A stretch of DNA of 64,000 nucleotides from Bog-473 sp963781955 (GTDB lineage: Bacteria; Actinomycetota; Acidimicrobiia; Acidimicrobiales; RAAP-2). The notes beneath the pieces are model-generated. The model saw only the letters and a program-made list of their open reading frames with translations. It was not told the origin of the DNA and searched no databases. The translations under genes were made by a program, and so were the position numbers. Positions 46,206-55,290 of this stretch are shown piece by piece. The stretch is taken from the NCBI GenBank assembly GCA_963781955.1, contig CAWAHU010000002.1, positions 558,001 through 622,000 on the forward strand. The letters run 5' to 3'. Each line of letters opens with the position of its first letter. Position 1 is the stretch's first letter.

Positions 46206-47498
46206 CGGGAGGCGGTGGCCGCTCGCCCGGCTGCGCTGAGGGCCTGGAAGTAGGCGCGGTCGCTCTCGTCGGGGGGACGCCCGACATGGGTCACGGTGTC
46301 GACGTCGGTTGCCTCGGCCCGCAGCGACTTGACCGTGCACCGCTCCGGGGGCCTGACGGCGAAGGGATCGAAGGAGAAGTGCCGCATGGCGTTGCGGTGG
46401 GTGATCTTGTCGACCACCTCCTCGTCGAGGGCGGCGAACTGCGCCTCGTTCACCTCGGGCCCATTGGGCCAGGTGCTGTCCGAGTGCGGGAAGTCGGACT
46501 CCCAGCACACGTTGTCGACGTTGAAGTGGTCGAGCAGGCTGATCCCCACCGGGTCGTTGATGAAGCAGCACACGATCCGCTCCCGGAACACCTCGGACGG
46601 CCCGTAGCCCTCGGGGAAGTGGTGCTGTGTCCAGCCCGAGTGCTTGTCGTGGATGTGCTCGGCGCGCTGCAGGTAATAGGGGATCCAGCCGATGTCCCCC
46701 TCGGTGAGGGAGAAGCGCAGCTCGGGGAAGCGCCACCAGAAATCGGCCCACATCAGGTCGCCCAGCGAGTAGACGGACATCGACGACGACAGGGTCATGG
46801 CCACCGAGGGTGGTGCGTCGGGTGTGGTGGAGGCCGACTTCGACGAAGAGCCGATGTGCAGGCAGAGCACCGTCCCTTCCTCCGAGCAGGCGGCGAAGAG
46901 CGGGTCCCAGTGCCCCGAGTGGATGGAGGGCATCTTGAGGGCGGCGGGGTTCTCGGAGAACGTCACGGCGTGGCAGCCTTTCGCGGCGAGGCGGCGCACC
47001 TCGGCGGCGGCCTTGTCCACGTCGAAGAGAGGCAGGATGCCACAGGGGATGAACCGCTCGGGGTAGGCCGCGCACCACTCGTCGACGTGCCAGTCGTTGT
47101 ATGCCGTGATCATCACCTCGTTGACGGCGCGGTCGGGGCCCTCGTTGAGCACCTGACCCGAGAACCCGGTCCAGTTCGGGAAGTTGAGGCCGGCCAGCTG
47201 CCCACCGGCCGACATGTCGCGCACCCGCTCGTGCACGTCGTAGCAGCCGGGGCGCATGTCCTCGTAGCTGCTGGGATTGACGTTGAACATCTCGCGGCGG
47301 TTTGCCGGCGACGGCGTTCAGGCCGAGGTTGCGCCCCTTCTTCTCCCCGTACCACCACTGCTGGAAGCCGTGCTCGTCGGTCACCACCCGCGGCGCGAGG
47401 TCCTTGTACCTCGCGGGCACGTGCGCGTCGAACATGTCGGCCGGCTCCGCGATGTGGTCGTCCACGCTGATGAGGATCATGTCGTCAGCTCGCCGCAT
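46202..47498 (-). CDS. Amidohydrolase-family (ACMSD-like) protein, one apparent frameshift
   Basis: About 431 residues from ATG 47498 (MRRADDMILISVDDHIAEPA). DDH replaces the usual HxH metal motif, as in the paralogue at 34308-35599. Further landmarks are DMRPGCYDVHERVRDMSAGG, YNDWHVDEWCAAYPERFIPC, FSLTEGDIGWIPYYLQRAEH and WESDFPHSDSTWPNGPE. The frame changes near 47305, where one extra G in cggcggtttgcc separates LNAVAGKP from REMFNVNPSS. It probably catalyses the same type of step as its paralogue. Confidence 0.9.
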
Positions 47499-47568
47499 GG
47501 CTCACCCTCCTTCTGCTGCGCCCGTGGCGCTCTGTCCATCGTTCCGATCACGTGGGCCGGACATCACG

Positions 47569-49898
47569 TCACGTGCCGACCAGCCGCTCGCCGATCACCG
47601 CGTGCGCCCGCAGCGTCTCGCGCTCGCCCTCGCCGACGCCGATCTCGGCCAGCACCTCGTCGTTGTGCTGCCCGAGCGTGGGCGAGGCGGCTCGGAGCCA
47701 CCGGCTCACGTGGGCGAAACGAAATGGCATGGTCGGGACGGGATGTCGGCCGGTGACCGGGTGGTCCTCGGTCTCGAAGAGGCCGCGGGCGCGCACCTGG
47801 GGGTTGTGCACGACGTCGCGCGCCGCGACGACCTCCTCGGCGGGGACCCCGGCCGCCGACAGCAGCGCCGCCGTCTCGCCGGCGGGCCGCCGACTCGTCC
47901 AGGACGCCAGGTACCCGTCGATCAGGTCGTGCCGCTCGCGCCGTCCCGCCGCGCCGTCCAGTGCGCCCCCCGTGGCCCACGAAGGCGACCCGAGGGCTCC
48001 CACGAGCGCGCGCCACTGCGCGTCGTTCTCGACGGCGAGCGCGACCCAGGAGTCGTCCGCTGCGCCCGGGTACACCCCCTGGGGTGCGGCGTCGGGGCCG
48101 CGGTTGCCCTGCCGCCCGAGCACCGGAGCGCCGGCGCCGTACTCCACCAGCGCCTCGGCGGCGACGTTGAGGGCGGACTCGACCATCACGGACTCGACGA
48201 GCATCCCGCGGCCCGTGGTGCGCCGCGCCTCGAGGGCGAGGATCGTGGCGAAGACGGCATGCGCGCCGGCGAGGGGGTCACAGGCGCCGAGGACGAGCGT
48301 GGGCAGGTCGTCCTCGAACCCGGTCCGCCAGGCCAGGCCGCTGACGGCCTCCATGGTCTGGGCGAACCCGGTGCGGTCGCGCCAGGGGCCGTCCAACCCG
48401 AAGGCGGGCATGCGCACCATCACCAGCCCCGGATTGCCGGCCCGCAAGGACTCGAAGTCGAGACCGAAGTGGTCCATGACCCGTGGGGTGAAGTTCTCGA
48501 TCACCACGTCGGCCGTGCTCACGAGCCGCCGGAGCAGCCCGATGCCCTCGTCGGAGCCGAGGTCGACGGTGACGCCGCGCTTGGAGAGGTTGGCAGCGTG
48601 GAAGATCGGCCCCCACTCCCACCAGTCGTCCGCCGGCGGGCGCCGGGTGCTGCTCAGCCGCATCTGGTCGGGGCGCGCCACCGACTCGACCTTCACCACG
48701 TCGGCGCCCAGGGCGGCCAAGACGTTGGTGGCCGAGGGCCCGGCCCACCAGGCTGTCAGGTCGACCACCCGCACGCCGGCGAGGGGGAGGCGCCACACGT
48801 CGCCGGGCCCGTCCGTCCGCCGCCCCGGGAGCGGCGGCCACGCGACCGTGCCGTCGTCGGCGCCGACGTCGGGCGCGGGGGTGAAGGACCGTGGCGCCTG
48901 GCCCTCGATCCGGTAGGGCACCCGCGGCTGGGCGAAGCGCCCCGAGGGCGACGGCACGAACACCCGGCGTTCGGCGAAGTGCTCGAAGGCGAGCACGCCC
49001 GGCGCGTCGAGCACCGGCGCCGCCGGGATGCGGTACACGGCGGCCTCCTCGAGCAGCTCGGCACGCGTACGCGTGCGGGTGTGGGCCCGTACGGCGCTGA
49101 GGAACTCCTCCCGTCGGGCGAACCGCTTGGCCACCTGGGCCAGCTCGGCGTCGTCGAGGAGGTCCGGCCGCTCGATCAGGACGAGGAAGTCCTCGAACTG
49201 CTGAGCGCTGTTGGCGGTGAAGACGACGTAGCCGTCCTCGGCCGGCTCGATCGAGGGGAGCTGCACGCTGCGCCCGGTGCCGGCGAGGGGCGGCCAGCCC
49301 GAGAAGGAGGCGAAGACCGAGGGGTAGGTCACCATGGTCACGGCCATGCAGTCGAGGACGGCGACGTCGACGTCCTCGCCCTGGCCCGAGCGCCGGGCCT
49401 CGCGCAGTCCGGCCAGCGCCGCCAGCGCGGCGTAGGTGCCGGCGACCCATTCGCCGATCCGGCCGCCAGCGGCCAGCGGCGGGCGCTCGGGCAAGCCGCG
49501 CTGGCCGGTGGACCCGCACGCCGCCTGCAGCGTGAACTCGGTCCACGGACGTCCGACCCACGGTCCGTCGCGGCCGAACGGGGTGATTGTGACCACGACC
49601 TGCGACGGCCCGGCCTGGCCCGCGTCGTCGGGGGCAGGGGCTCGTCGCACACCACGAGGTCGGCGGTAGCGAGCAGCTGGCTGTCGTCGGTGACCGAGCG
49701 CTTGGACGCGTTGAGGAACTCGAAGAGGGCGCCGGTGCCCCGGGAGCGGAGCGGGTCCCCGTCGCCGCGCTCGACCTTCACGACGTCGGCGCCGGCGTCG
49801 GCCAGCAGCTTGGTGCAGTAGGGCCCGGCGATGCCCGTGGTCCGGTCCAGCACGCGCACACCGCCGAGGACGTGCGCGGCGGTCTCCTCTCCGGTCAT
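47569..49898 (-). CDS. Double-domain CaiB/BaiF CoA-transferase, one apparent frameshift
   Basis: About 776 residues, twice the usual CaiB length. The first domain begins GGVRVLDRTTGIAGPYCTKL and the second LAGVRVVDLTAWWAGPSATN, each with the ADVVKVE strand. The frame changes near 49628 (CDEPLPP then DDAGQAGPSQVVV). The catalytic aspartate region reads CDPLAGAHAVFATILALEAR in the second half but GRIGEWVAGTYAALAALAG in the first, so only the second half appears to keep an Asp. ATG 49898 overlaps the TetR stop (ATGA), so both are co-transcribed. It may also be an AMACR-like epimerase. Confidence 0.88.
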
Positions 49899-50578
49899 GG
49901 GGTCGGGCCGCCATGCCCGCCACTGTGACCGGGCCGGTCGCCCAGCACGAGCCGGACGGCGTCGGAGAGGGAGCGGTGGAGGTCGGCCGTCGTGGCCCGC
50001 CCGGAAGACCAGGCGCGCAGCGAGCTGTCGAACACGCCGTCGAGGACCCGGACGACTCGTACTGCCTCGTCGCGTGGCAGGTCGGCCAGGAGTTCGAGGT
50101 AGACGTCCGTCGTGGTGGCGTCGAGTCGCGCCAGCACCTCGCGTGCGAACGGCTCCTCGGACGTCTCGAAGCGCGTGAGGAGCCGGGCCAGCTGCGGGCG
50201 GCGCTCGAAGGCCCGGGCGGAGCGGAGCAGCGCCTCCTCCACCTTCTGCGCGGGCGTCGACCCGGTGAGCGGCCGCCGCGTCACGCCGGGCCCGAGCGTC
50301 GACGCCCACTGGACGAGCGCCTCGGCGAAGAGGTGCTCTTTGGAGGGGAAGTAGTGGTAGAGCGTGGCCAGGGCCACCTCGGCCGACTCCGCCACCTCGC
50401 GCACCGAGATCCGCTCGTAGTCGCGCGCCTCGAGGAGGCCGAGCGCGGCATCGAGCAGGCGCTGGCGCCGCGCCGCCTGCCGGGAGCTCAGGCGAGGCGA
50501 AGGCTTGGGCTCGGGGGCCGGGGCGGAGGCCATGACCGCTAGATCCGTGCCGGTCCCGGTGCCGATGTCGTCCATCAT
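49895..50578 (-). CDS. TetR-family transcriptional regulator
   Basis: A 227-residue regulator. I chose ATG 50578 because a longer frame to 50635 would place the operator inside the gene. The HTH lies at about 35-80: RQRLLDAALGLLEARDYERI, then VREVAESAEVALATLYHYFP. The C-terminal domain is helical and variable. The layout recalls regulators of fatty acid or sterol catabolism. It is the first gene of the TetR-CaiB unit and is divergent from the amidohydrolase-like genes at 50708. The perfect palindrome at 50614-50628 is its likely operator. Confidence 0.9.
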   Translation of the reverse strand: MMDDIGTGTGTDLAVMASAPAPEPKPSPRLSSRQAARRQRLLDAALGLLEARDYERISVREVAESAEVALATLYHYFPSKEHLFAEALVQWASTLGPGVTRRPLTGSTPAQKVEEALLRSARAFERRPQLARLLTRFETSEEPFAREVLARLDATTTDVYLELLADLPRDEAVRVVRVLDGVFDSSLRAWSSGRATTADLHRSLSDAVRLVLGDRPGHSGGHGGPTP

Positions 50579-50613
50579 CCTCTCGAGCCCCCCGAGCCTC
50601 AGTTTGTCAGAAC

Positions 50614-50628
50614 TAGAATCCGATTCTA
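50614..50628. promoter_or_regulatory. Perfect 15-bp palindrome, probable TetR operator
   Basis: TAGAATC-C-GATTCTA, 36 bases before the TetR start and 80 bases before the divergent gene at 50708. It also carries TAGAAT hexamers that could serve as -10 elements in either direction, so binding would block both promoters. Confidence 0.7.
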
Positions 50629-50707
50629 ACATCATGCCCGAACCGGGCCCGGGCCGCCGAGACGGAACGGCGGGCGCACGACGGGCCGGCAGGAGGGATC
50701 ACGCGCA

Positions 50708-51577
50708 GTGGGCATGCCAACGGACATCGGGATCGTCGACACCATGATCGGCTTTCCCCACGGCGACATGAAGGAGGTCTACAGGTTCATCACCCGGCAG
50801 ACCAAGGACGCCGAGTCGAAGGAGAAGATGGCGTTCCCCGCCGAGTACATGTTCAAGCAGGTCCCCGAGCGCGAGCTCGAGGGCGCCGACGACCCGATCG
50901 GGGTCACCCTGCGCGAGATGGACCGCTGGGGGATCGAGAAGGGCCTCATCGGTTGCAACGGGATCGGTGAGGAGGCCCTGGCGAAGCACCCCGATCGGTT
51001 CATCGCGTCGTCGTCGGCGGACCCCAACGACGGCATGGCGGGCATTCAGCGGCTGGTGAAGGAGTACGAGACCTACGGTGTGCGTGCCGTGGGCGTCTTC
51101 CCGGCGGGAACCTTCCCCCAGGTGCCCATCAACGACAAGAAGATGTACCCGCTCTACGCCAAGTGCGTCGAGCTGAAGATCCCGATCTTCGTGTGCGCCG
51201 GCATCCCGGGCCCCCGGCTCAAGGCGGCATGTCAGCACGTCGAACTCATCGACGAGGTGATGTTCGACTTCCCGGACCTGATCTTCGTCACCCGCCACGG
51301 CTGTGAGCCCTGGACCGAGCTGGCCGTGAAGTTGATGCTCAAGTGGCCTGGCCTCCACTACTCGACGAGCGCCTTCGCCCCGAGGTACTACCCGAAGAAC
51401 ATCGTCGACTACGCGAACACGCGCGGTGCCGACAAAATCATCTACGCCGGCTACTTCCCGATGGGCCTGTCGGTGGAGCGGATCATGACCGAGATGCCCA
51501 ACGTCGGGTTCAAGGACGAGGTGTGGCCGAAGTTCCTGCGGACCAACGCGCTGCGCGTCCTGGGCCTGGACTCGTGA
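50708..51577 (+). CDS. Amidohydrolase-family protein lacking the HxH metal motif
   Basis: A 289-residue TIM-barrel protein starting at a GTG. It is placed by FDFPDLIFVTRHGCEPWTEL and the end block RGADKIIYAGYFPMGLSVER, followed by the usual C-terminal NALRVLGL. The front reads TDIGIVDTMIGFPHGD, with DTM where HxH or DDH would be. It probably binds metal poorly or not at all, and could be a structural partner of the next gene, whose start overlaps its stop. This layout of two amidohydrolases in tandem is repeated in related clusters (recall, not checked). Confidence 0.8.
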   Translation: MGMPTDIGIVDTMIGFPHGDMKEVYRFITRQTKDAESKEKMAFPAEYMFKQVPERELEGADDPIGVTLREMDRWGIEKGLIGCNGIGEEALAKHPDRFIASSSADPNDGMAGIQRLVKEYETYGVRAVGVFPAGTFPQVPINDKKMYPLYAKCVELKIPIFVCAGIPGPRLKAACQHVELIDEVMFDFPDLIFVTRHGCEPWTELAVKLMLKWPGLHYSTSAFAPRYYPKNIVDYANTRGADKIIYAGYFPMGLSVERIMTEMPNVGFKDEVWPKFLRTNALRVLGLDS

Positions 51578-52767
51578 GCGCGACGACGCGGCCCGGCTAC
51601 GGCGTGTTCGACGCGGACAACCATTACTACGAGGCACCGGACGCCTACACCCGCCACATCGACCCCAAGATGGCCAAGCGGGCCATGCAGTGGGCCGAGA
51701 TCGACGGGAAGCGGCGCCTGCTCGTCGGCGGCCGGATCAACCGCTTCATCCCGAACCCGCTCTTCGACCCGGTGGCCAAGCCGGGCAGCCTCGACGAGTA
51801 CTTCCGGGGTCGCAACCCCAACGCCAAGGACATGCGTGCGCTCTTCGGGGACCTCGAGCCCGTCCGGCCCGAGTATCGCGACCGCGACGCCCGCCTCAAG
51901 GTGATGGACGCGCAGGGCATCGACGGCTGCCTCATGTTCCCGACGCTCGGGGTCGGGATGGAGGAGTCGCTGGCCGACGACCCGGCGGCGCTCGTGGCCG
52001 CGTTCGGCGCCTTCAACCGCTGGCTGGAGGACGACTGGGGCTACGCGTACGAGGAGCGGATCTTCGCCGCGCCCATGCTCACCCTGATCGACGTCGACGC
52101 GGCGGTGGCGGAGTTGCGGCGGGTCCTCGACCTCGACGCGCGGGTCGTGTGCATCAAGGGCGGCCCGGCTCACACGCCGGCCGGCCTCACGTCACCGGCC
52201 GACCCCCGGTTCGATCCCTTCTGGGCCCTGGTCAACGAGGCGGGCGTCACGGTCGGCATCCACTCGGGAGACGCCGGCTACTCGCGCTACCTGGCCGACT
52301 GGGAGCCGCGCCACGACGTGGAGGCGTTCCGCCACTCCCCGCTCCAGATGGTCCTCAGTGCGGACCGACCGCCCTACGAGACGATGGCGGCCCTGGTCTG
52401 CCAGGGGCTCTTCGACCGCTTCCCGCGCATCCGGGTGGCCAGCATCGAGGCCGGCGCGTCATGGGTCCCGATCCTGCTCAAGAAGCTGAAGAAGGCCTAC
52501 GGGCAGATGCCGACCGGCTTCGCCTCCGACCCGGTCGAGACCTTCCGCTCGCACGTGTGGGTGGCCCCGTTCTATGAGGACGACCTGGGCTCGCTCAAGG
52601 AGGACCTGGGCCTCGAGCACCTCCTCTTCGGTTCGGACTGGCCGCACGCCGAGGGTTTGGCCGAGCCCAAGGCCTTCGCGGACGACCTGCGCCGGTTCGG
52701 TTATGACGACGGGGAGATCCGCACGGTCATGGCCGACAACGGCTGGCCGCTCATCCGGCGCATCTGA
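51574..52767 (+). CDS. Amidohydrolase-family protein
   Basis: A 397-residue protein from a GTG overlapping the upstream stop. The metal-site region is FDADNHYYEAPDAYTRHID, a DxDNH form seen in this subfamily. Other landmarks are LFGDLEPVRPEYRDRDARL, GVTVGIHSGDAGYSRYLADW, RVASIEAGASWVPILLKKL and LLFGSDWPHAEGLAEP, with the last aspartate typical of the fold. It probably acts on a CoA-pathway or ring-cleavage intermediate. The next gene (ACAD) starts 46 bases downstream. Confidence 0.9.
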   Translation: MSATTRPGYGVFDADNHYYEAPDAYTRHIDPKMAKRAMQWAEIDGKRRLLVGGRINRFIPNPLFDPVAKPGSLDEYFRGRNPNAKDMRALFGDLEPVRPEYRDRDARLKVMDAQGIDGCLMFPTLGVGMEESLADDPAALVAAFGAFNRWLEDDWGYAYEERIFAAPMLTLIDVDAAVAELRRVLDLDARVVCIKGGPAHTPAGLTSPADPRFDPFWALVNEAGVTVGIHSGDAGYSRYLADWEPRHDVEAFRHSPLQMVLSADRPPYETMAALVCQGLFDRFPRIRVASIEAGASWVPILLKKLKKAYGQMPTGFASDPVETFRSHVWVAPFYEDDLGSLKEDLGLEHLLFGSDWPHAEGLAEPKAFADDLRRFGYDDGEIRTVMADNGWPLIRRI

Positions 52768-52813
52768 GCCGGACTGGCACGGACGACCCGCCGACGGGGA
52801 GCATCGGGAGACC

Positions 52814-54001
52814 ATGGACTTCGACGACACACCCGAAGAGGCGGCGTTCCGCGCCGAGGCCCGGGCCTGGCTGGAGGCCAACGCGCCCAGGCGGCACCAG
52901 GACAGCGCGCAGGGTCGGAGCGTCACGCACGACGAAGAGACACAGCGGCGCCACGTCGAGAGCTGCCGACGCTGGCAGCGCACTCTCTACGACGGCGGGT
53001 GGGCCGGCCTGACCTGGCCGGCCGAGTTCGGCGGTCGGGGCGGCACGCCGGCGCAGTCGATGATCTTCTCCCAGGAGGAGTCCGACTTCGACGTGGGTGC
53101 CGGTGCGCTCTCCGTGGGCCTGGCCATGGTCGGGCCGACCCTGATGGCCTGGGGCACCCCCGAGCAGCAGGGCCAGCACCTCGAACCCATGCTGCGCGGT
53201 GAGGCGCTGTGGTGCCAGCTGTTCAGCGAGCCGGGGGCCGGCTCCGACCTACCCGCGCTGATCACGCGGGCCGAGCACGACGGGGACCACTTCGTGGTGA
53301 ACGGCCAGAAGGTGTGGACGTCGTTCGCCCAGTTCGCCGACTGGGGCATCCTCCTGGCGCGCACGAACCGCACCACGGCGAGCCGGGAGGGAATCTCGTA
53401 CTTCCTGGTCGACATGACCACACCGGGCATCGACGTGCGCCCGCTGCGCCAGGCCACCGGGGTGGCCCACTTCAACGAGGTGTTCCTCACCGACGTCCGC
53501 ATCCCGGCGGCCAACCTGGTCGGTGCCGAGGGCGAGGGTTGGAAGGTGGCGCGGACCACGTTGGCCAGCGAGCGGATGTCCATCGGCAGCGGCCGCGGCA
53601 CGACGTTCGCCGACGTCACCGCCCTGGTCAAGGCGCTCGGGCGCGACCTCGACCCGCTCCAGCGCCAGGAGGTGGCCAAGGCGTATATCAGCTTCGAGCT
53701 GATGCGGTACCTGGGCCTGCGCGTGCAGACCTCGATCAGCCAGGGCCGGGCTCCCGGAGCCGAGGCGTCCATCTTGAAGCTCGCCGTCTCGCGGCAGAGC
53801 GCGCTGCTCGGCGACCTGGGCATGGTCCTGCTCGGTCCGGCCGGCACGGCATCGGGTGGCGGGATCCCCGCCGCCGACTTCTGGCGCGACAAGTTCGTGG
53901 GGCAATGGTCGGTCCGCATCGGTGGAGGGACGGACCAGATGCAGCGCAACCAGATCGGCGAGCGGGTGTTGGGCCTGCCCCGTGAGCCGAAAGTCATATA
54001 A
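52814..54001 (+). CDS. Acyl-CoA dehydrogenase
   Basis: A 395-residue FAD enzyme starting at ATG 52814, with no frameshift. Landmarks are GLTWPAEFGGRGGTPAQ, CQLFSEPGAGSDLPALI, GQKVWTSFAQFADW, FNEVFLTDVRIPAANLVG and the ending VRIGGGTDQMQRNQIGERVL. It resembles the actinobacterial dehydrogenases used on branched or sterol side chains, often acting as heteromers; the second copy at 41892 could be a partner (inference). The stop TAA is embedded in an AT-rich patch that also forms the promoter of the P450 gene. Confidence 0.93.
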   Translation: MDFDDTPEEAAFRAEARAWLEANAPRRHQDSAQGRSVTHDEETQRRHVESCRRWQRTLYDGGWAGLTWPAEFGGRGGTPAQSMIFSQEESDFDVGAGALSVGLAMVGPTLMAWGTPEQQGQHLEPMLRGEALWCQLFSEPGAGSDLPALITRAEHDGDHFVVNGQKVWTSFAQFADWGILLARTNRTTASREGISYFLVDMTTPGIDVRPLRQATGVAHFNEVFLTDVRIPAANLVGAEGEGWKVARTTLASERMSIGSGRGTTFADVTALVKALGRDLDPLQRQEVAKAYISFELMRYLGLRVQTSISQGRAPGAEASILKLAVSRQSALLGDLGMVLLGPAGTASGGGIPAADFWRDKFVGQWSVRIGGGTDQMQRNQIGERVLGLPREPKVI

Positions 54002-54008
54002 AGTATCC
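53995..54008 (+). promoter_or_regulatory. AT-rich promoter patch at the ACAD-P450 junction
   Basis: CATATAAAGTATCC; TAAAGT (53999-54004) fits the TANNNT -10 pattern seven bases before the GTG of the P450 gene. No ribosome binding site separates them, so a leaderless transcript is likely. It is partly similar to the motifs at 37432 and 39794. Confidence 0.4.
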
Positions 54009-54011
54009 GCG

Positions 54012-55222
54012 GTGACGACGACGGCGGCGGGGGAGCCGCTGACCTGGGATCCCTTCGATGCGTCGTACAAGGCAGATCCGCACCCGGTCTGGCGCCGGCT
54101 GCGCGACGAGGCCCCCCTCTACCGCAACGAGGAGTACGACTTCTGGGCGCTGAGCCGCTTCGCCGACGTCATGGCGGCCTCGCTCGACCCGCGCACGTTC
54201 AGCTCGGCCTACGGCACCGTCCTCGAGTTCATGACCGGCCAGCCCATGGCCACCAACCAGATGATCTTCATGGACCAGCCCGAGCACACCGTGTATCGGC
54301 GGCTGGTCTCCCGCGCCTTCACGGTGCGCCGGGTGGCCGAGCTCGAGCCCCAGATCCGCCAGCTCTGCGCCGAGCTGCTCGATGCCCAGCGGGGGAGCGG
54401 CGGCTTCGACTACGTGGCCGACTTCGGCGCCCTGGTCCCGGCCGATGTCATCGCCATGCTGCTCGGCGTGCCCCCGGCTGACCGGCCCGAGGTGCGCGAG
54501 ACCATCGACTCGATCTTCCACCTCGAGCCGGGGGCGGGCATGGTCAACGACGTCTCGATCAACGCCGCCGTCAAGCTGCACGGCTACATCCGCGCCCAAC
54601 TCGTGGAGCGCCAGGCGCGCCCCGCGACGACATGCTGAGCGACCTGCTCAACGCAGAGGTGACCGAGACCGACGGGACGCACCGCACGCTCACCCTCGAC
54701 GAGAGCACCGACTTCGGCATCCTCCTCGTCGCGGCCGGCACCGAGACGGTGGCCCGCCTGCTCGGGTGGGCCGGCGCCACCCTGGCGGCGTACCCGGGCC
54801 AGCGGGCCGAGCTGGCCGCCGACCCCTCGCTCGTCCCCCAGGCCGTCGAGGAGCTGTTGCGCTACGAGGCGCCGTCGCCGGTCAACGGCCGCTGGACCAC
54901 GGCCCCCGTGGAGCTCCACGGGACCGAGCTCCCGGCCGGGTCCAGGATCCTCATGCTCACCGGGTCGGCCGGCCGCGACGAGCGGGCTTTCCCCGACGCC
55001 GACCGCTTCGACATCCACCGCACCTTCGACCAGCACGTCACCTTCGGCTACGGCATCCACTTCTGCCTGGGTGCCGCCCTGGCCCGGCTCGAAGGCCGCA
55101 TCGCCCTGGAGGAGACGCTGGCCCGCTTCCCCGAGTGGGACGTCGACCACGACCGCAGCGAGTTCCTCTTCACCAGCACCGTCCGTGGCTTCAGCCGGCT
55201 GCCGGTCTCCGTGCCGGGCTGA
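54012..55222 (+). CDS. Cytochrome P450, one apparent frameshift
   Basis: About 404 residues from a GTG. The I-helix is VAAGTETVARLLGWAG, the ExxR motif lies in EELLRYEAPSPVNGR, and the haem loop is TFGYGIHFCLGAALAR with the cysteine ligand. The frame changes near 54622: one C is missing in gcgccccgcg, otherwise QARPRDDMLSDLLNAE follows. The bacterial soluble class needs separate ferredoxin and reductase; none is in the window. It likely hydroxylates a hydrophobic compound fed to the acyl-CoA enzymes. Confidence 0.92.
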
Positions 55223-55244
55223 CGAGGCCAGCGGGCCGCCCCAT

Positions 55245-55274
55245 CCGACCAGAGTCCGACCGACCAGAGTCCGA
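55245..55274. repeat. Perfect 15-bp direct repeat upstream of the substrate-binding protein gene
   Basis: Two adjacent copies of ccgaccagagtccga, 17 bases before ATG 55291. They could be a regulator site or a replication-slippage product. Confidence 0.7.
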
Positions 55275-55290
55275 ACCGAAAGGACCGACC

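Noticed and set aside
45402..47498. A 698-codon minus-strand open frame running past the amidohydrolase gene
   Set aside because: Only the first ~65 residues belong to the amidohydrolase. After the frameshift near 47305 this frame becomes low-complexity, while the true protein continues in another frame.
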